Assembly (NCBI RefSeq): GCF_900167145.1
Contig: NZ_FUWG01000005.1
Span: 1-64,000 of the forward strand
DNA: 64,000 nt
Source of the DNA: Treponema porcinum
Lineage (GTDB): Bacteria > Spirochaetota > Spirochaetia > Treponematales > Treponemataceae
Direction: 5' to 3'
The position numbers and the translations under genes were made by a program. This document shows, piece after piece, positions 18,297-26,521 of this stretch. The notes under the pieces were generated by a model. It searched no databases and was not told where the DNA came from. It saw only the letters and a list, made by a program, of their open reading frames with translations. Numbering within the stretch: position 1 is the first letter of the stretch; each line of letters begins with the position of its first letter.

Positions 18297-19663
18297 CTGT
18301 ATTTCCAAATATCAGCCCGCTGAAAAAAAATATGTATAAAAAAACGGTGAACGGATTTGTTCCGAATTCTGTCATCGTTCCTTTAAAGCAGGATGTAAAC
18401 GCTGACTGCAAATGGCTCGTAAAACCGGGTGACAAAGTTTCTGAAGGACAGATTATTGCCGTTTCCGACAAAAATAACGGTATTTTTTCCTCCGTCTATT
18501 CACCTATTCCGGGAATCGTAACCGGAATTGAGTCCTGCGTATGCCCGGACGGACGAACCTGCGAGGGGATGCGCATACAGCTTTCGGGCAGTTTTTCGTT
18601 CCTTGGAAAAAACAAAAAGCCTGCCGATGTGCGTTCCTGTACCGGCACTATGATTTTTGAGTCCATAAATGAAAAGGGAATAATAAATACGTTTGTAACG
18701 AACGAGCCTGTTCTCCTTGCAGAAGATATACAGCGTGCCGCCGCAGAAAAAAAGCCTGTTATGGCTGTACGCCTTTTTGACGAAGACCCGAGCCGTCTTA
18801 CAGATTCGCTTATAACGCAGTTTTTCTTTGAAAACGTTTTTTCCGGTTCGCTTCTTGTTGCAAAAGCAATGAACGCCGCAGGAATTATTTTCGTTGCGGA
18901 CAGGGATTTTGAACTTCCAGAACTCCCGGAACAGAAAATACCTGTCCTATGCCTGAAAACAAACGCACAAAAATATCCTTCCGGCTACAAAGAAGAAATC
19001 ATACGGCTTGTGCAGAAAAACAGTAGGGAAGAGTGGACGGCATCAATTTCAAAAAAATCACTTTTTACGGATTCGTCTACTATGCTTGAAACATACCGCG
19101 CATTCAGTTTTGATATGCCGGTCATAGACAGATACGTTCATATTTCAGGTGACTGCATTCCTGCATCAGGACTGATAAAAGTCAGCATAGGAACGACATT
19201 ACAGAATCTGGCAGAACAGTGCGGTTCACTTATAAAAAATCCGAAAGCAATCATCGTAAACGGACTTGTTTCCGGTGTATCGGCTGGTACTCTGACTGCG
19301 CCTGTTACAAAATACGTAAAATCCGTTGTGTTCCTGCCGGCGATGAAAACTCCTGATCAGCGCCAGTCGGAATGCATCCGATGCGGAAACTGCCACCGGG
19401 TATGTCCGAAAGAACTTTCTCCTGACATTATCTTCCGCAATTTGAAAAACCGCACGGAAAAAAAAGACGATGTTTTTATGCAGTCAGCATTTTTGTGCGA
19501 TAACTGCGGACTTTGCAACGCTTCCTGCCCGGCACGCCTTCCGCTGTGCCACGTTATCTACAGGAAAAAAAGCGCACCTGTTTCAGCACTGCCACTTTCT
19601 GAAAAAAAAGCAGTAGTGCAGACGGAAGAATTACATCAAAAAAAAGGAGCATCTGATGTCTGA
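18293..19663 (+). CDS. rnfC: RnfC-like subunit lacking the FMN/NADH motif
   Basis: The ATG at 18293 follows a GAGGGG box and overlaps the preceding stop. The 456-residue protein has the RnfC layout: an N-terminal barrel-sandwich region (PLKQDVN...VKPGDKVSEGQ), a central region, an SLBB-like segment, and two ferredoxin-type clusters near the C-terminus, CIRCGNCHRVCP at 361-372 and CDNCGLCNASCP at 402-413. In usual RnfC the central region carries the GGAAFP and NGAECEP patterns that bind FMN and NADH. Here the matching place reads KGIINTFVTNEP and then RLFDEDPSRLTDS, without the glycine-rich motif. NADH oxidation by this subunit is therefore doubtful. The gene overlaps rnfD by 8 bases. Confidence 0.85.
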   Translation: MTVFPNISPLKKNMYKKTVNGFVPNSVIVPLKQDVNADCKWLVKPGDKVSEGQIIAVSDKNNGIFSSVYSPIPGIVTGIESCVCPDGRTCEGMRIQLSGSFSFLGKNKKPADVRSCTGTMIFESINEKGIINTFVTNEPVLLAEDIQRAAAEKKPVMAVRLFDEDPSRLTDSLITQFFFENVFSGSLLVAKAMNAAGIIFVADRDFELPELPEQKIPVLCLKTNAQKYPSGYKEEIIRLVQKNSREEWTASISKKSLFTDSSTMLETYRAFSFDMPVIDRYVHISGDCIPASGLIKVSIGTTLQNLAEQCGSLIKNPKAIIVNGLVSGVSAGTLTAPVTKYVKSVVFLPAMKTPDQRQSECIRCGNCHRVCPKELSPDIIFRNLKNRTEKKDDVFMQSAFLCDNCGLCNASCPARLPLCHVIYRKKSAPVSALPLSEKKAVVQTEELHQKKGASDV

Positions 19664-20753
19664 AAATAAAACAAAAACACCTTCCGGCAACGGAAAAAAA
19701 TACAGGAACTTAATAATACGTCCTTTTACTTATATACACCATTCAGTAGGCACAGAATCAGTCGTTATGCTTGTCCTTCTTGGCATACAAATTCTTATGC
19801 TTGCACTTACAAAAAGTTTTAGTGCGATTGCCGTTATCTGTGCTGCGGCGGCCGGTTCTGTGATTGCAAACTTTATAGACAGAAAATGTATGTTCCTTAA
19901 ACCGCAATGCTATTTTACATATCCTATCAGTATTGTGCAGGGACTAGTTACCGGTATGCTCATTCCTGAAACATATCCGCCGCTTACGGTTTTTCTGATT
20001 ACGCTGCTCGTTATGATTATCATAAAGCATTTTTTCGGAGGATTTTCCTATTCGCTTGTAAATCCGAGCGTTTTTGCAGTTGCCGTCCTGTGGCTTGCAG
20101 GAGCATATCTTTTCGGTCAGATAGAATTAACTGCCGATATGCTGACTTCCCGCAATCCTTCTCAGCAGCTTATTGAAAGCGGAATATTTCCGACGGCTGC
20201 TTTTGACAGTTCCGTTACAGAAACTTTAAATAATGCCATATTCAGCCTGTTCAAGGTATCAATTCCCGACGGCTACGCATCACTGTTCTGGGATACTCAC
20301 AGTGTAATACCTGCATTCAGGTTTAATCTTGTTACGCTTGTTTCTTCAATCGTCCTGTTCTCTATGGACGGTATGAAAATCGTAATTTCATCATTCTTTT
20401 TAGCAGTATACCTTCTTCTGATACGTTTTGTTTCACCTGTATTTTTTCAGGGAATTCCGTTTCAGGGTGATATGCTGCTTGCCCTGCTTACAGGCGGAAC
20501 ATTGTTTACGGCAACTTTCGTCCTGAACTGGTACGGAACAGTACCGTCATCACTGAACGGAAAAATCATTTACGGAATTCTTGCCGGTACGGCAGCATTT
20601 TTCATAGCCGGCTGCGGAACTTCTCCTGCAGGAATGGCGTTTACAGTCCTGCTTATAAATTTTGTATCTATTTTAATTCAGTTCTACGAAAACGACTCGA
20701 ACATCAGGCATACAAAAAAATTAGTGGAGCTTTCGCTCAAAGGGGACTGCTAA
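19656..20753 (+). CDS. rnfD: RnfD-like membrane subunit
   Basis: A 365-residue integral membrane protein with eight to ten helices. It begins IIRPFTYIHHSVGTESVVMLVL, similar to RnfD/NqrB starts, and has FGGFSYSLVNPSVFAVA, the conserved NP block of this family, and LLTGGTLFTATFVLNWYGT. In RnfD/NqrB a threonine in an exported loop carries covalent FMN. Here the corresponding loop contains DSSVTETL (near residue 189), which keeps an Asp with a Thr six positions later but not the usual SGAT form, so flavinylation is uncertain. The gene is followed directly, with no gap, by the small rnfG-position gene. Confidence 0.82.
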   Translation: MSENKTKTPSGNGKKYRNLIIRPFTYIHHSVGTESVVMLVLLGIQILMLALTKSFSAIAVICAAAAGSVIANFIDRKCMFLKPQCYFTYPISIVQGLVTGMLIPETYPPLTVFLITLLVMIIIKHFFGGFSYSLVNPSVFAVAVLWLAGAYLFGQIELTADMLTSRNPSQQLIESGIFPTAAFDSSVTETLNNAIFSLFKVSIPDGYASLFWDTHSVIPAFRFNLVTLVSSIVLFSMDGMKIVISSFFLAVYLLLIRFVSPVFFQGIPFQGDMLLALLTGGTLFTATFVLNWYGTVPSSLNGKIIYGILAGTAAFFIAGCGTSPAGMAFTVLLINFVSILIQFYENDSNIRHTKKLVELSLKGDC

Positions 20754-21236
20754 ATGGCATTGTTAAAAACAGACTCAAAAGAAGCATTGCGCATAACCTG
20801 TATTTTTGCAGGAATTCTTACTTTCTTTTTTTTGATTGACTTTGGATGCATCCGGCTTGCCGAAAAAAAATGGACTAAGGGACTTCAGCAGGCAGTAGAA
20901 ACAATGCTTGAGGAAAAGCAGCCTGATAAATGGAAAGTTACAAAACCAGTCCAGATTTTATCTCCGTTTTCAACAAGCGCGGCTCTGTACGAACTTCAGG
21001 ACAAAAACAGTGCAGAAAAGGAATATGCCGTTATCATACGGACGACAACGCTGTTCGGACCATATCCGGCAGTCTTTCTGTATAAAAAGAATTCCGGCGC
21101 AGAGTTTTTAGGCTATACTTGCGTTTCCGGCAGGGTAAAGCGTATTCTTGAGGAAAACACTACTAATCCGCTGCTTGCATACTGGACTCAAAAAATAGAA
21201 AAAATTACGGCAGACTCTCTGCCTAAGCCACAGTAA
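20754..21236 (+). CDS. rnfG: Short RnfG-like protein without flavinylation motif
   Basis: A 160-residue protein with one N-terminal membrane helix and an exported domain. Its position after rnfD and the segment YAVIIRTTTLFGPYPAVFLYKK resemble the core of the FMN-binding domain of RnfG. The protein ends where RnfG normally carries the SGAT motif whose threonine binds FMN, and no SGAT-like sequence is present. It is therefore shorter than typical RnfG (about 200 residues) and is unlikely to hold covalent FMN. The homology call depends largely on position. Confidence 0.6.
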   Translation: MALLKTDSKEALRITCIFAGILTFFFLIDFGCIRLAEKKWTKGLQQAVETMLEEKQPDKWKVTKPVQILSPFSTSAALYELQDKNSAEKEYAVIIRTTTLFGPYPAVFLYKKNSGAEFLGYTCVSGRVKRILEENTTNPLLAYWTQKIEKITADSLPKPQ

Positions 21237-21255
21237 TTTCTTTGGAGAAGCGACT

Positions 21256-21870
21256 ATGACACGGAAAGCAATTTCAATTTATATGACGGCAACCTGTGCA
21301 ATGGCAATTGTCATTCCCGGAAGATTTGCAATCGGCATTATCATTGCGACAGAAGTTTTCCTGCTGACTGTTTTCGGAACTCTGTTCAGTGCACTGCTAA
21401 AAACACTGCGCATAAATGAACTCAGGACTGCCGCAATGTGCGCATTTCTTGTAAGTTTTACAGTTCTCTTCAAGCAGCTGCTTATTCTTTTTATGCCTGA
21501 AACGGCGCTCCAGCTCAGCTTTGTTCTGTACCTGCCGTCAATTTCGTCTTTTACGACAGTTTTTCTGATTAAGGAAAAACAGCCGCCTCTCAAAACTGAT
21601 TTTTTGGGAAACTTTGCGCCTCCGCTTATCTTTACTGTATATATGCTTGTTTTTGTTCTTATAAGGGACTGCATCGGCTATGGAACGATTACTTTGCCGG
21701 CTCCGGGAAAAATGATTGAAATTGTCCTGTTTCCTGAAAATTATTCGGCAGCAGGTACTTTTTTTGCAACAATTCCAGGTGCGCTTGTACTTTCAGCTCT
21801 TTTTCTTTCTTTGTTTCTTGCGATGGAAAAAAAGTTTAAAATTATCATAAAGGCGGGAATTGACAAATGA
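21256..21870 (+). CDS. rnfE: RnfE-like membrane subunit
   Basis: A 204-residue protein with six hydrophobic segments, preceded by TTTGGAGAAGCGACT containing a GGAG box. In RnfA/RnfE and NqrD/E, two cysteines per subunit hold an intramembrane [2Fe-2S] cluster. The first seems to be kept (ATCAMAIVIPGRFAIG, Cys 14). At the second place, after YLP, usual proteins read YxPLIxTNC, but here the sequence is YLPSISSFTTVFL without cysteine. The gene overlaps the rnfA-like gene by four bases. Confidence 0.7.
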   Translation: MTRKAISIYMTATCAMAIVIPGRFAIGIIIATEVFLLTVFGTLFSALLKTLRINELRTAAMCAFLVSFTVLFKQLLILFMPETALQLSFVLYLPSISSFTTVFLIKEKQPPLKTDFLGNFAPPLIFTVYMLVFVLIRDCIGYGTITLPAPGKMIEIVLFPENYSAAGTFFATIPGALVLSALFLSLFLAMEKKFKIIIKAGIDK

Positions 21871-22427
21871 TTTTTACAATACTTCATTATTTTCTTTTTT
21901 CCTCGGCTGTTCTTGTTTATGGAATAGGTCTGAACAACGCAACGATATTCTGCGATTCAATTTCAGAACTAAAACTTTATTTTGTAAAGTCAGTATTTAC
22001 AGTCCTTATTTCAACCGTGCTGTCCTGGATTATTATCCAGCAGTTCCTTATTCCCCTTAGAATTACGGAACTCTATCCGCTTGCAGCACTGCTTGTATTT
22101 ATGACAATTTCCGTATTCCTTGAAACGATAATAAGGATTACAACGAGCACTGTTACGTCAGACTTCTGTTTTTCTTTTCTTATTGTACTGCTTGCCCTGA
22201 ACGAAAGCGTAAATATTTTAGATACAATTCTTATTTCACTTTCAAGCCTTCTGTCATTTTTCTGCCTTATTCCTGTACTGTATGCAGTCAATGGAAAAAT
22301 AAATATTCTTGGAATAACGGAAAGGCATGCAAACAAAAAATCGCTGCTTTTAATTGTGCTTGCCGTAATTATAATTATCATTTCAGCCGGAAATGTAAGC
22401 TGGCTTACTCCAGGAGTTATAAAATGA
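21867..22427 (+). CDS. rnfA: RnfA-like membrane subunit
   Basis: A 186-residue protein with about six helices, paralogous in layout to RnfE. The N-terminal segment LFSSAVLVYGIGLNNATIFCDS corresponds to the usual SAVLVNNFVLSRFLGLCP, with Cys 29 retained. The second cluster cysteine may be Cys 101 (TSDFCFSFLIVLLALNES), though alignment there is uncertain because the usual PLITTNC block is not exact. It overlaps the rnfB-like gene by four bases. Together with RnfE it would form the core that passes electrons across the membrane. Confidence 0.68.
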   Translation: MIFTILHYFLFSSAVLVYGIGLNNATIFCDSISELKLYFVKSVFTVLISTVLSWIIIQQFLIPLRITELYPLAALLVFMTISVFLETIIRITTSTVTSDFCFSFLIVLLALNESVNILDTILISLSSLLSFFCLIPVLYAVNGKINILGITERHANKKSLLLIVLAVIIIIISAGNVSWLTPGVIK

Positions 22428-23044
22428 TTTTACGGATTATTCTGTTTGTTCTTTTTCTGCTTATCATTGCCACCCTGCTGTTTTTCATTACGTGCATTCT
22501 TTCTCCGGCAGTTTCTGAACAGACCGGCATAACTGACAATTTTCTGCTGTCAAAGGCAGAATATAATTTCAAGAAACTTGGAAAACTTGCCATTCAGCAG
22601 GCAGGTGCGTCACAGGTAAAGGCAGTCGTAAAATGCTCCTGCCATAAAACATTTTCAGAACCGCCAGAAGTACAGAATTATCCCGGACTTTCCTGCGCAG
22701 TCATTGCAGCGGAATACGGTTCTATCGGCGGCTGTAACTATATGTGCATAGGGAAGGGGGATTGCGCCGCAGCATGCCCCCAGCGCGCAATTACAATAAT
22801 GAACGGTACCGCCGTTATTTCAAACTTCTGCATAGGCTGCGGAAAATGCATTCCTCTTTGTCCGAAAGGCATTATTCAGCTTGTTGATAAATCGGTAAAG
22901 AGAATGGTTGTATGTTCAAATACAGACCAGCCGTTTACAACCTGTTCGTCAATACAAAAGGAAGAAATAATTGAAGAACCTGTAAAAAAATACTTTAAAA
23001 TATGGGCATCTTGTTATAGAATAATTGACGCCAAGAAAAAATAA
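22424..23044 (+). CDS. rnfB: RnfB-like ferredoxin subunit, shortened
   Basis: A 206-residue protein with an N-terminal membrane helix. It lacks the GCxxCGYPGC-type [4Fe-4S] domain that usually follows the helix in RnfB. The remaining part matches the RnfB C-terminal region: VKAVVKCSCH, GGCNYMCIGKGDCAAACPQRAI and NFCIGCGKCIPLCPKGII, enough for two [4Fe-4S] clusters. It is shorter than typical RnfB (about 190-330 residues, often larger in anaerobes). It closes the operon, nine bases before the GH57-like gene. Confidence 0.8.
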   Translation: MILRIILFVLFLLIIATLLFFITCILSPAVSEQTGITDNFLLSKAEYNFKKLGKLAIQQAGASQVKAVVKCSCHKTFSEPPEVQNYPGLSCAVIAAEYGSIGGCNYMCIGKGDCAAACPQRAITIMNGTAVISNFCIGCGKCIPLCPKGIIQLVDKSVKRMVVCSNTDQPFTTCSSIQKEEIIEEPVKKYFKIWASCYRIIDAKKK

Positions 23045-23053
23045 TTAGAGTTT

Positions 23054-25063
23054 ATGTCAGTACACATTTGTTTCGGCGTAAAATCTTCGATGATTGATAG
23101 TTTTCAGTCAGATGTTCTTGAAAAGGAATATCAGAATATTTACAAGCCGGTCGCGAAATTTCTATATTCTCACCCAGCATTCTGCCTGTCTTTCTCTTTT
23201 AACGGTCCTCAGTTTGAATTTTACCGCAGAAAACATCCTGAATTCATTGAAATATTGCAGATGCTAATAGGCAGAAAACAGATTGAAATTCTTGGCGGAG
23301 GTTTTTATGACCCGGTATTCCCGCTTTTGTTTCCGCGTGACAGGACAGGGCAGATAGAACTTCTTTCTTCAAGCATACGCGAAGCTGTAGGAAAACGGCC
23401 GCGAGGTCTTTCTATGTGTGCAAGCATCTGGGAATCGTCACTTCTTTCCTGCTTTTCAACCTGCGGAATGGAATTCGTAATGCTTGACGAAACGCTTGTT
23501 CCTCCTGAAAAAAACACGTGCATTCCGCTTATAATGTCCGACAAGGGAAAATCGATTATAATTCTGCCGGTAGAAAATTCGCTGAAACCGCAGCCGAACG
23601 TTCAGATTTCCGGCTTTATTGATGCAGTTACTGCAAAAGTCCAGAAATCACAGCGGAATTCCGAGCCGCATATACAGTCCGGCGAAAAAGTAATATCAAT
23701 TCAGTTTTCGCACAAGGAATTAAAAAAACTTCTTGAGTCAGGCTGGCTTGAAAATCTTTCCACTGTCATTTCTGACGAAAAAAACGAAAAATGCATTCTC
23801 AGCATACCGTCGAATGTCGTAAAAAATTCCGTTGTATTTCAGCCGGTGTTCATTCCAGCCGGAATGAGCGGAGAAATTGCTCAGTGGGCAATAAAACCGT
23901 ACAAGGCTGTAAAAACGACAAGTTACTTTCCTGTAACGATTTATGATTTTCTGCAGCTTTATCCGCAGAGCAGGGCTTTATACGACAGGATGATGTACGT
24001 AAGTATGCTGGTAAATCAAAGCCACGGAGATAAAATACGCAAAAAAGTCGCACGCGACAAACTGTGGGAAGCACAGAACGGAAACAGCTTTATCTGTACG
24101 GCGGAAGGCGCATTCGTCAATTCATCGTTCCGACAGAATTCATACAAAAATCTTGTTGAGGCAGAAAAAATCGTACGCGAATGCAATGAATTTGAGGAGT
24201 CTGTTTCCTGCTTTGACTATAACGGCGACGGGCTGAACGAATACATCATCCGTATGCAGAATTATTTTGCGGCGGTGAACCTTCTTGGCGGAGCAATCCG
24301 GGAATTTGACTTGATGCAGGCTTCCGGAAACTATGCGGACAATCTTAGCCGGGTACAGGAATTTGAGAACTGCAATGATAATTACGAACGCGGACTTTTC
24401 GTAGACCATATTTTTACGGACGAAGAATTCAGCGAATATCTTTTGAACAAACCGACCGGAAACGGCGTTTTTTCAAAAATGATTTACACGGAGTCAAAGT
24501 TTTCTGCACAGCACAAGGAAATCCAGCTTTCAGTGTGTGCGCTGTTTAAAAACAGACAGAACGTTTCATTGCGCAAGAAAATTCTTGCCTCTTCAAGCGG
24601 TCTTACAATCCAGTACATTCTGAAAAACGAAAGCAGCCGTCAGCTCAAGGCAAAATTTGCAGTAGAGTCAAGTTTTGCGCAGACAAATTTCAACGCGCAG
24701 GATTTTAACGCATACAGGCTTGAAATTCTTACGGACGGACAGAAACAGGAAATCGACACTAAATCTTCTTCTAAAGCGCTGAATGCATCAGGAAAGCTTG
24801 CAAATGTAGAAGGTTTCCAGCTGACAGATACGGATAATTCCATTTCGTTTATGTTTGAGCCGAACGAGCAGTGCGGTCTTTCATTTTTCCCGATTGTCTT
24901 TAATCGCCCAGAATACACGACCGGCGAGAATGTTCCTGCAAGTATGACGTTTGCAAATACGTTGTTCTGGGACATAAACCTTGAGCCCGGTATGGAAATG
25001 GAAAAAACGATAAATTTCAGTATTTTCAATATGCATAAAAAACGCCGGACTGTAAAAAAATAA
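23054..25063 (+). CDS. GH57-like protein (4-alpha-glucanotransferase/amylase family)
   Basis: The 669-residue protein resembles GH57 4-alpha-glucanotransferases: a catalytic barrel (residues 1-300) followed by the DUF1925 and DUF1926 regions. GH57 landmarks seen are LSFSFNGPQFEF near 45, ILGGGFYDPVFPLLFPRDR at 79-97, and SIWESSLL near 124, where Glu 127 corresponds to the nucleophile. The usual acid/base aspartate motif (DGEKFG-like) is not evident; the probable place reads IQFSHKELK near 214. The enzyme may be inactive or altered. It would act on glycogen or maltodextrin in the cytosol if active. It follows rnfB by nine bases, an association that seems unrelated to its activity. Confidence 0.75.
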   Translation: MSVHICFGVKSSMIDSFQSDVLEKEYQNIYKPVAKFLYSHPAFCLSFSFNGPQFEFYRRKHPEFIEILQMLIGRKQIEILGGGFYDPVFPLLFPRDRTGQIELLSSSIREAVGKRPRGLSMCASIWESSLLSCFSTCGMEFVMLDETLVPPEKNTCIPLIMSDKGKSIIILPVENSLKPQPNVQISGFIDAVTAKVQKSQRNSEPHIQSGEKVISIQFSHKELKKLLESGWLENLSTVISDEKNEKCILSIPSNVVKNSVVFQPVFIPAGMSGEIAQWAIKPYKAVKTTSYFPVTIYDFLQLYPQSRALYDRMMYVSMLVNQSHGDKIRKKVARDKLWEAQNGNSFICTAEGAFVNSSFRQNSYKNLVEAEKIVRECNEFEESVSCFDYNGDGLNEYIIRMQNYFAAVNLLGGAIREFDLMQASGNYADNLSRVQEFENCNDNYERGLFVDHIFTDEEFSEYLLNKPTGNGVFSKMIYTESKFSAQHKEIQLSVCALFKNRQNVSLRKKILASSSGLTIQYILKNESSRQLKAKFAVESSFAQTNFNAQDFNAYRLEILTDGQKQEIDTKSSSKALNASGKLANVEGFQLTDTDNSISFMFEPNEQCGLSFFPIVFNRPEYTTGENVPASMTFANTLFWDINLEPGMEMEKTINFSIFNMHKKRRTVKK

Positions 25064-25093
25064 AGATAGAAATAAAGATAAAGAGGCATTCCC

Positions 25094-26512
25094 GTGAGCT
25101 ACAATGTCCTGTCATCGTATGCGGACGATTTTATCAATGATGATGAAATTCTGGAAACGCTTGATTATGCAGAAAAGCACCGTTCTGACCGTCCGCTTCT
25201 TCTAAACATTTTGGAAAAAGCCCGTAAGTGCAGGGGCGTAACCCACCGCGAGGCAGCCGTTTTACTGGAATGTGACCAGCCGGATTTGAACGAAGAAATA
25301 CTGTCGCTTGCAAAAGAAATAAAGCTGAAATTCTACGGAAACAGAATAGTTCTTTTTGCGCCGCTTTATCTTTCAAATTACTGTATAAACGGCTGTACTT
25401 ACTGTCCGTATCACGGTGCGAACAGGCACATTTCCCGAAAGAAACTTACGCAGGACGAAATACGCAGTGAAGTCATTGCGCTTCAGGATATGGGACACAA
25501 GAGGCTTGCAATAGAAGCAGGCGAAGATCCGAATGAAAATCCGATTGAGTACATTCTTGAAAGTATACGGACAATCTATTCCGTAAAACACAAAAACGGC
25601 TCAATCCGCCGGGTAAATGTAAATATTGCCGCAACTACAGTAGAAAACTATTCGCTCCTGAAAAAAGAGGGAATAGGAACGTACATTCTGTTTCAGGAAA
25701 CGTATAATAAAAAACAATACGATGGCCTGCACCCGTCCGGACCAAAATCAGACTACTTTTATCATACGGAAGCAATGGACAGGGCAATGGACGGAGGAAT
25801 TGACGACGTTGGCTGCGGCGTTCTGTACGGACTTAATTCATACCGATATGATTTTATTGGACAGCTTATGCACGCAGAACATCTTGAAGCGGCAAAAGGG
25901 TGCGGTCCTCATACGATTTCCGTACCGCGTCTAAGGGCGGCAGACGGCATTGATCCGGCTAAGTTTCCTGATGCAGTAGACGACAAAACGTTCTGCAAAA
26001 TAGTTGCGTGCCTTCGCATTGCAGTTCCTTATACAGGAATGATTGTGTCTACCAGAGAATCCGAGCGGACGAGGGCGATGATTTTGCCGCTGGGCGTAAG
26101 CCAGATTTCAGGCGGTTCAAGGACGAGCGTAGGCGGTTACACGGAAAAAGAGAGTCCTGTTGATACTGCGCAGTTTGACGTGAGCGATACACGTTCGCTG
26201 GATGAAGTAATTTTCTGGCTTATGCAGAACGGTTTTGTACCGAGTTTCTGTACCGCCTGCTACCGTGAGGGGCGAACCGGCGACCGTTTTATGAGCCTTC
26301 TGAAATCCGGGCAGATTGCAAACTGCTGCCATCCGAATGCGCTTATGACATTAAAGGAATATCTTGAAGACTACGCGCAGGAAAAAACGCGCATTGCCGG
26401 AGAACAGCTTATTCAGAAAGAACTTGAGAACATTCCCAATCAGGCGGTAAAAGAGCGGTGCAGAAAATATATCGCAGAAGAAGTGCAGGGAAAACGAGAT
26501 TTCAGGTTTTAG
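25094..26512 (+). CDS. hydG: HydG, [FeFe] hydrogenase maturase (radical SAM tyrosine lyase)
   Basis: This 472-residue radical SAM enzyme splits tyrosine to supply CO and cyanide for the H-cluster. It has the radical SAM motif CINGCTYCPYHG (Cys 97, 101, 104) after YLSNY, and the C-terminal cluster motif CTAC (386-389) plus Cys 411/412 in NCCHPNALMTL, which holds the second, dangling-iron cluster. Other HydG blocks such as LAIEAGEDP and QISGGSRTSVGGY are present. It begins at a GTG after an AGAGG box, 30 bases after the GH57-like gene, and is followed by hydF after nine bases. Length is normal. HydE is not in the window. Confidence 0.95.
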   Translation: MSYNVLSSYADDFINDDEILETLDYAEKHRSDRPLLLNILEKARKCRGVTHREAAVLLECDQPDLNEEILSLAKEIKLKFYGNRIVLFAPLYLSNYCINGCTYCPYHGANRHISRKKLTQDEIRSEVIALQDMGHKRLAIEAGEDPNENPIEYILESIRTIYSVKHKNGSIRRVNVNIAATTVENYSLLKKEGIGTYILFQETYNKKQYDGLHPSGPKSDYFYHTEAMDRAMDGGIDDVGCGVLYGLNSYRYDFIGQLMHAEHLEAAKGCGPHTISVPRLRAADGIDPAKFPDAVDDKTFCKIVACLRIAVPYTGMIVSTRESERTRAMILPLGVSQISGGSRTSVGGYTEKESPVDTAQFDVSDTRSLDEVIFWLMQNGFVPSFCTACYREGRTGDRFMSLLKSGQIANCCHPNALMTLKEYLEDYAQEKTRIAGEQLIQKELENIPNQAVKERCRKYIAEEVQGKRDFRF

Positions 26513-26521
26513 GAATAATGT

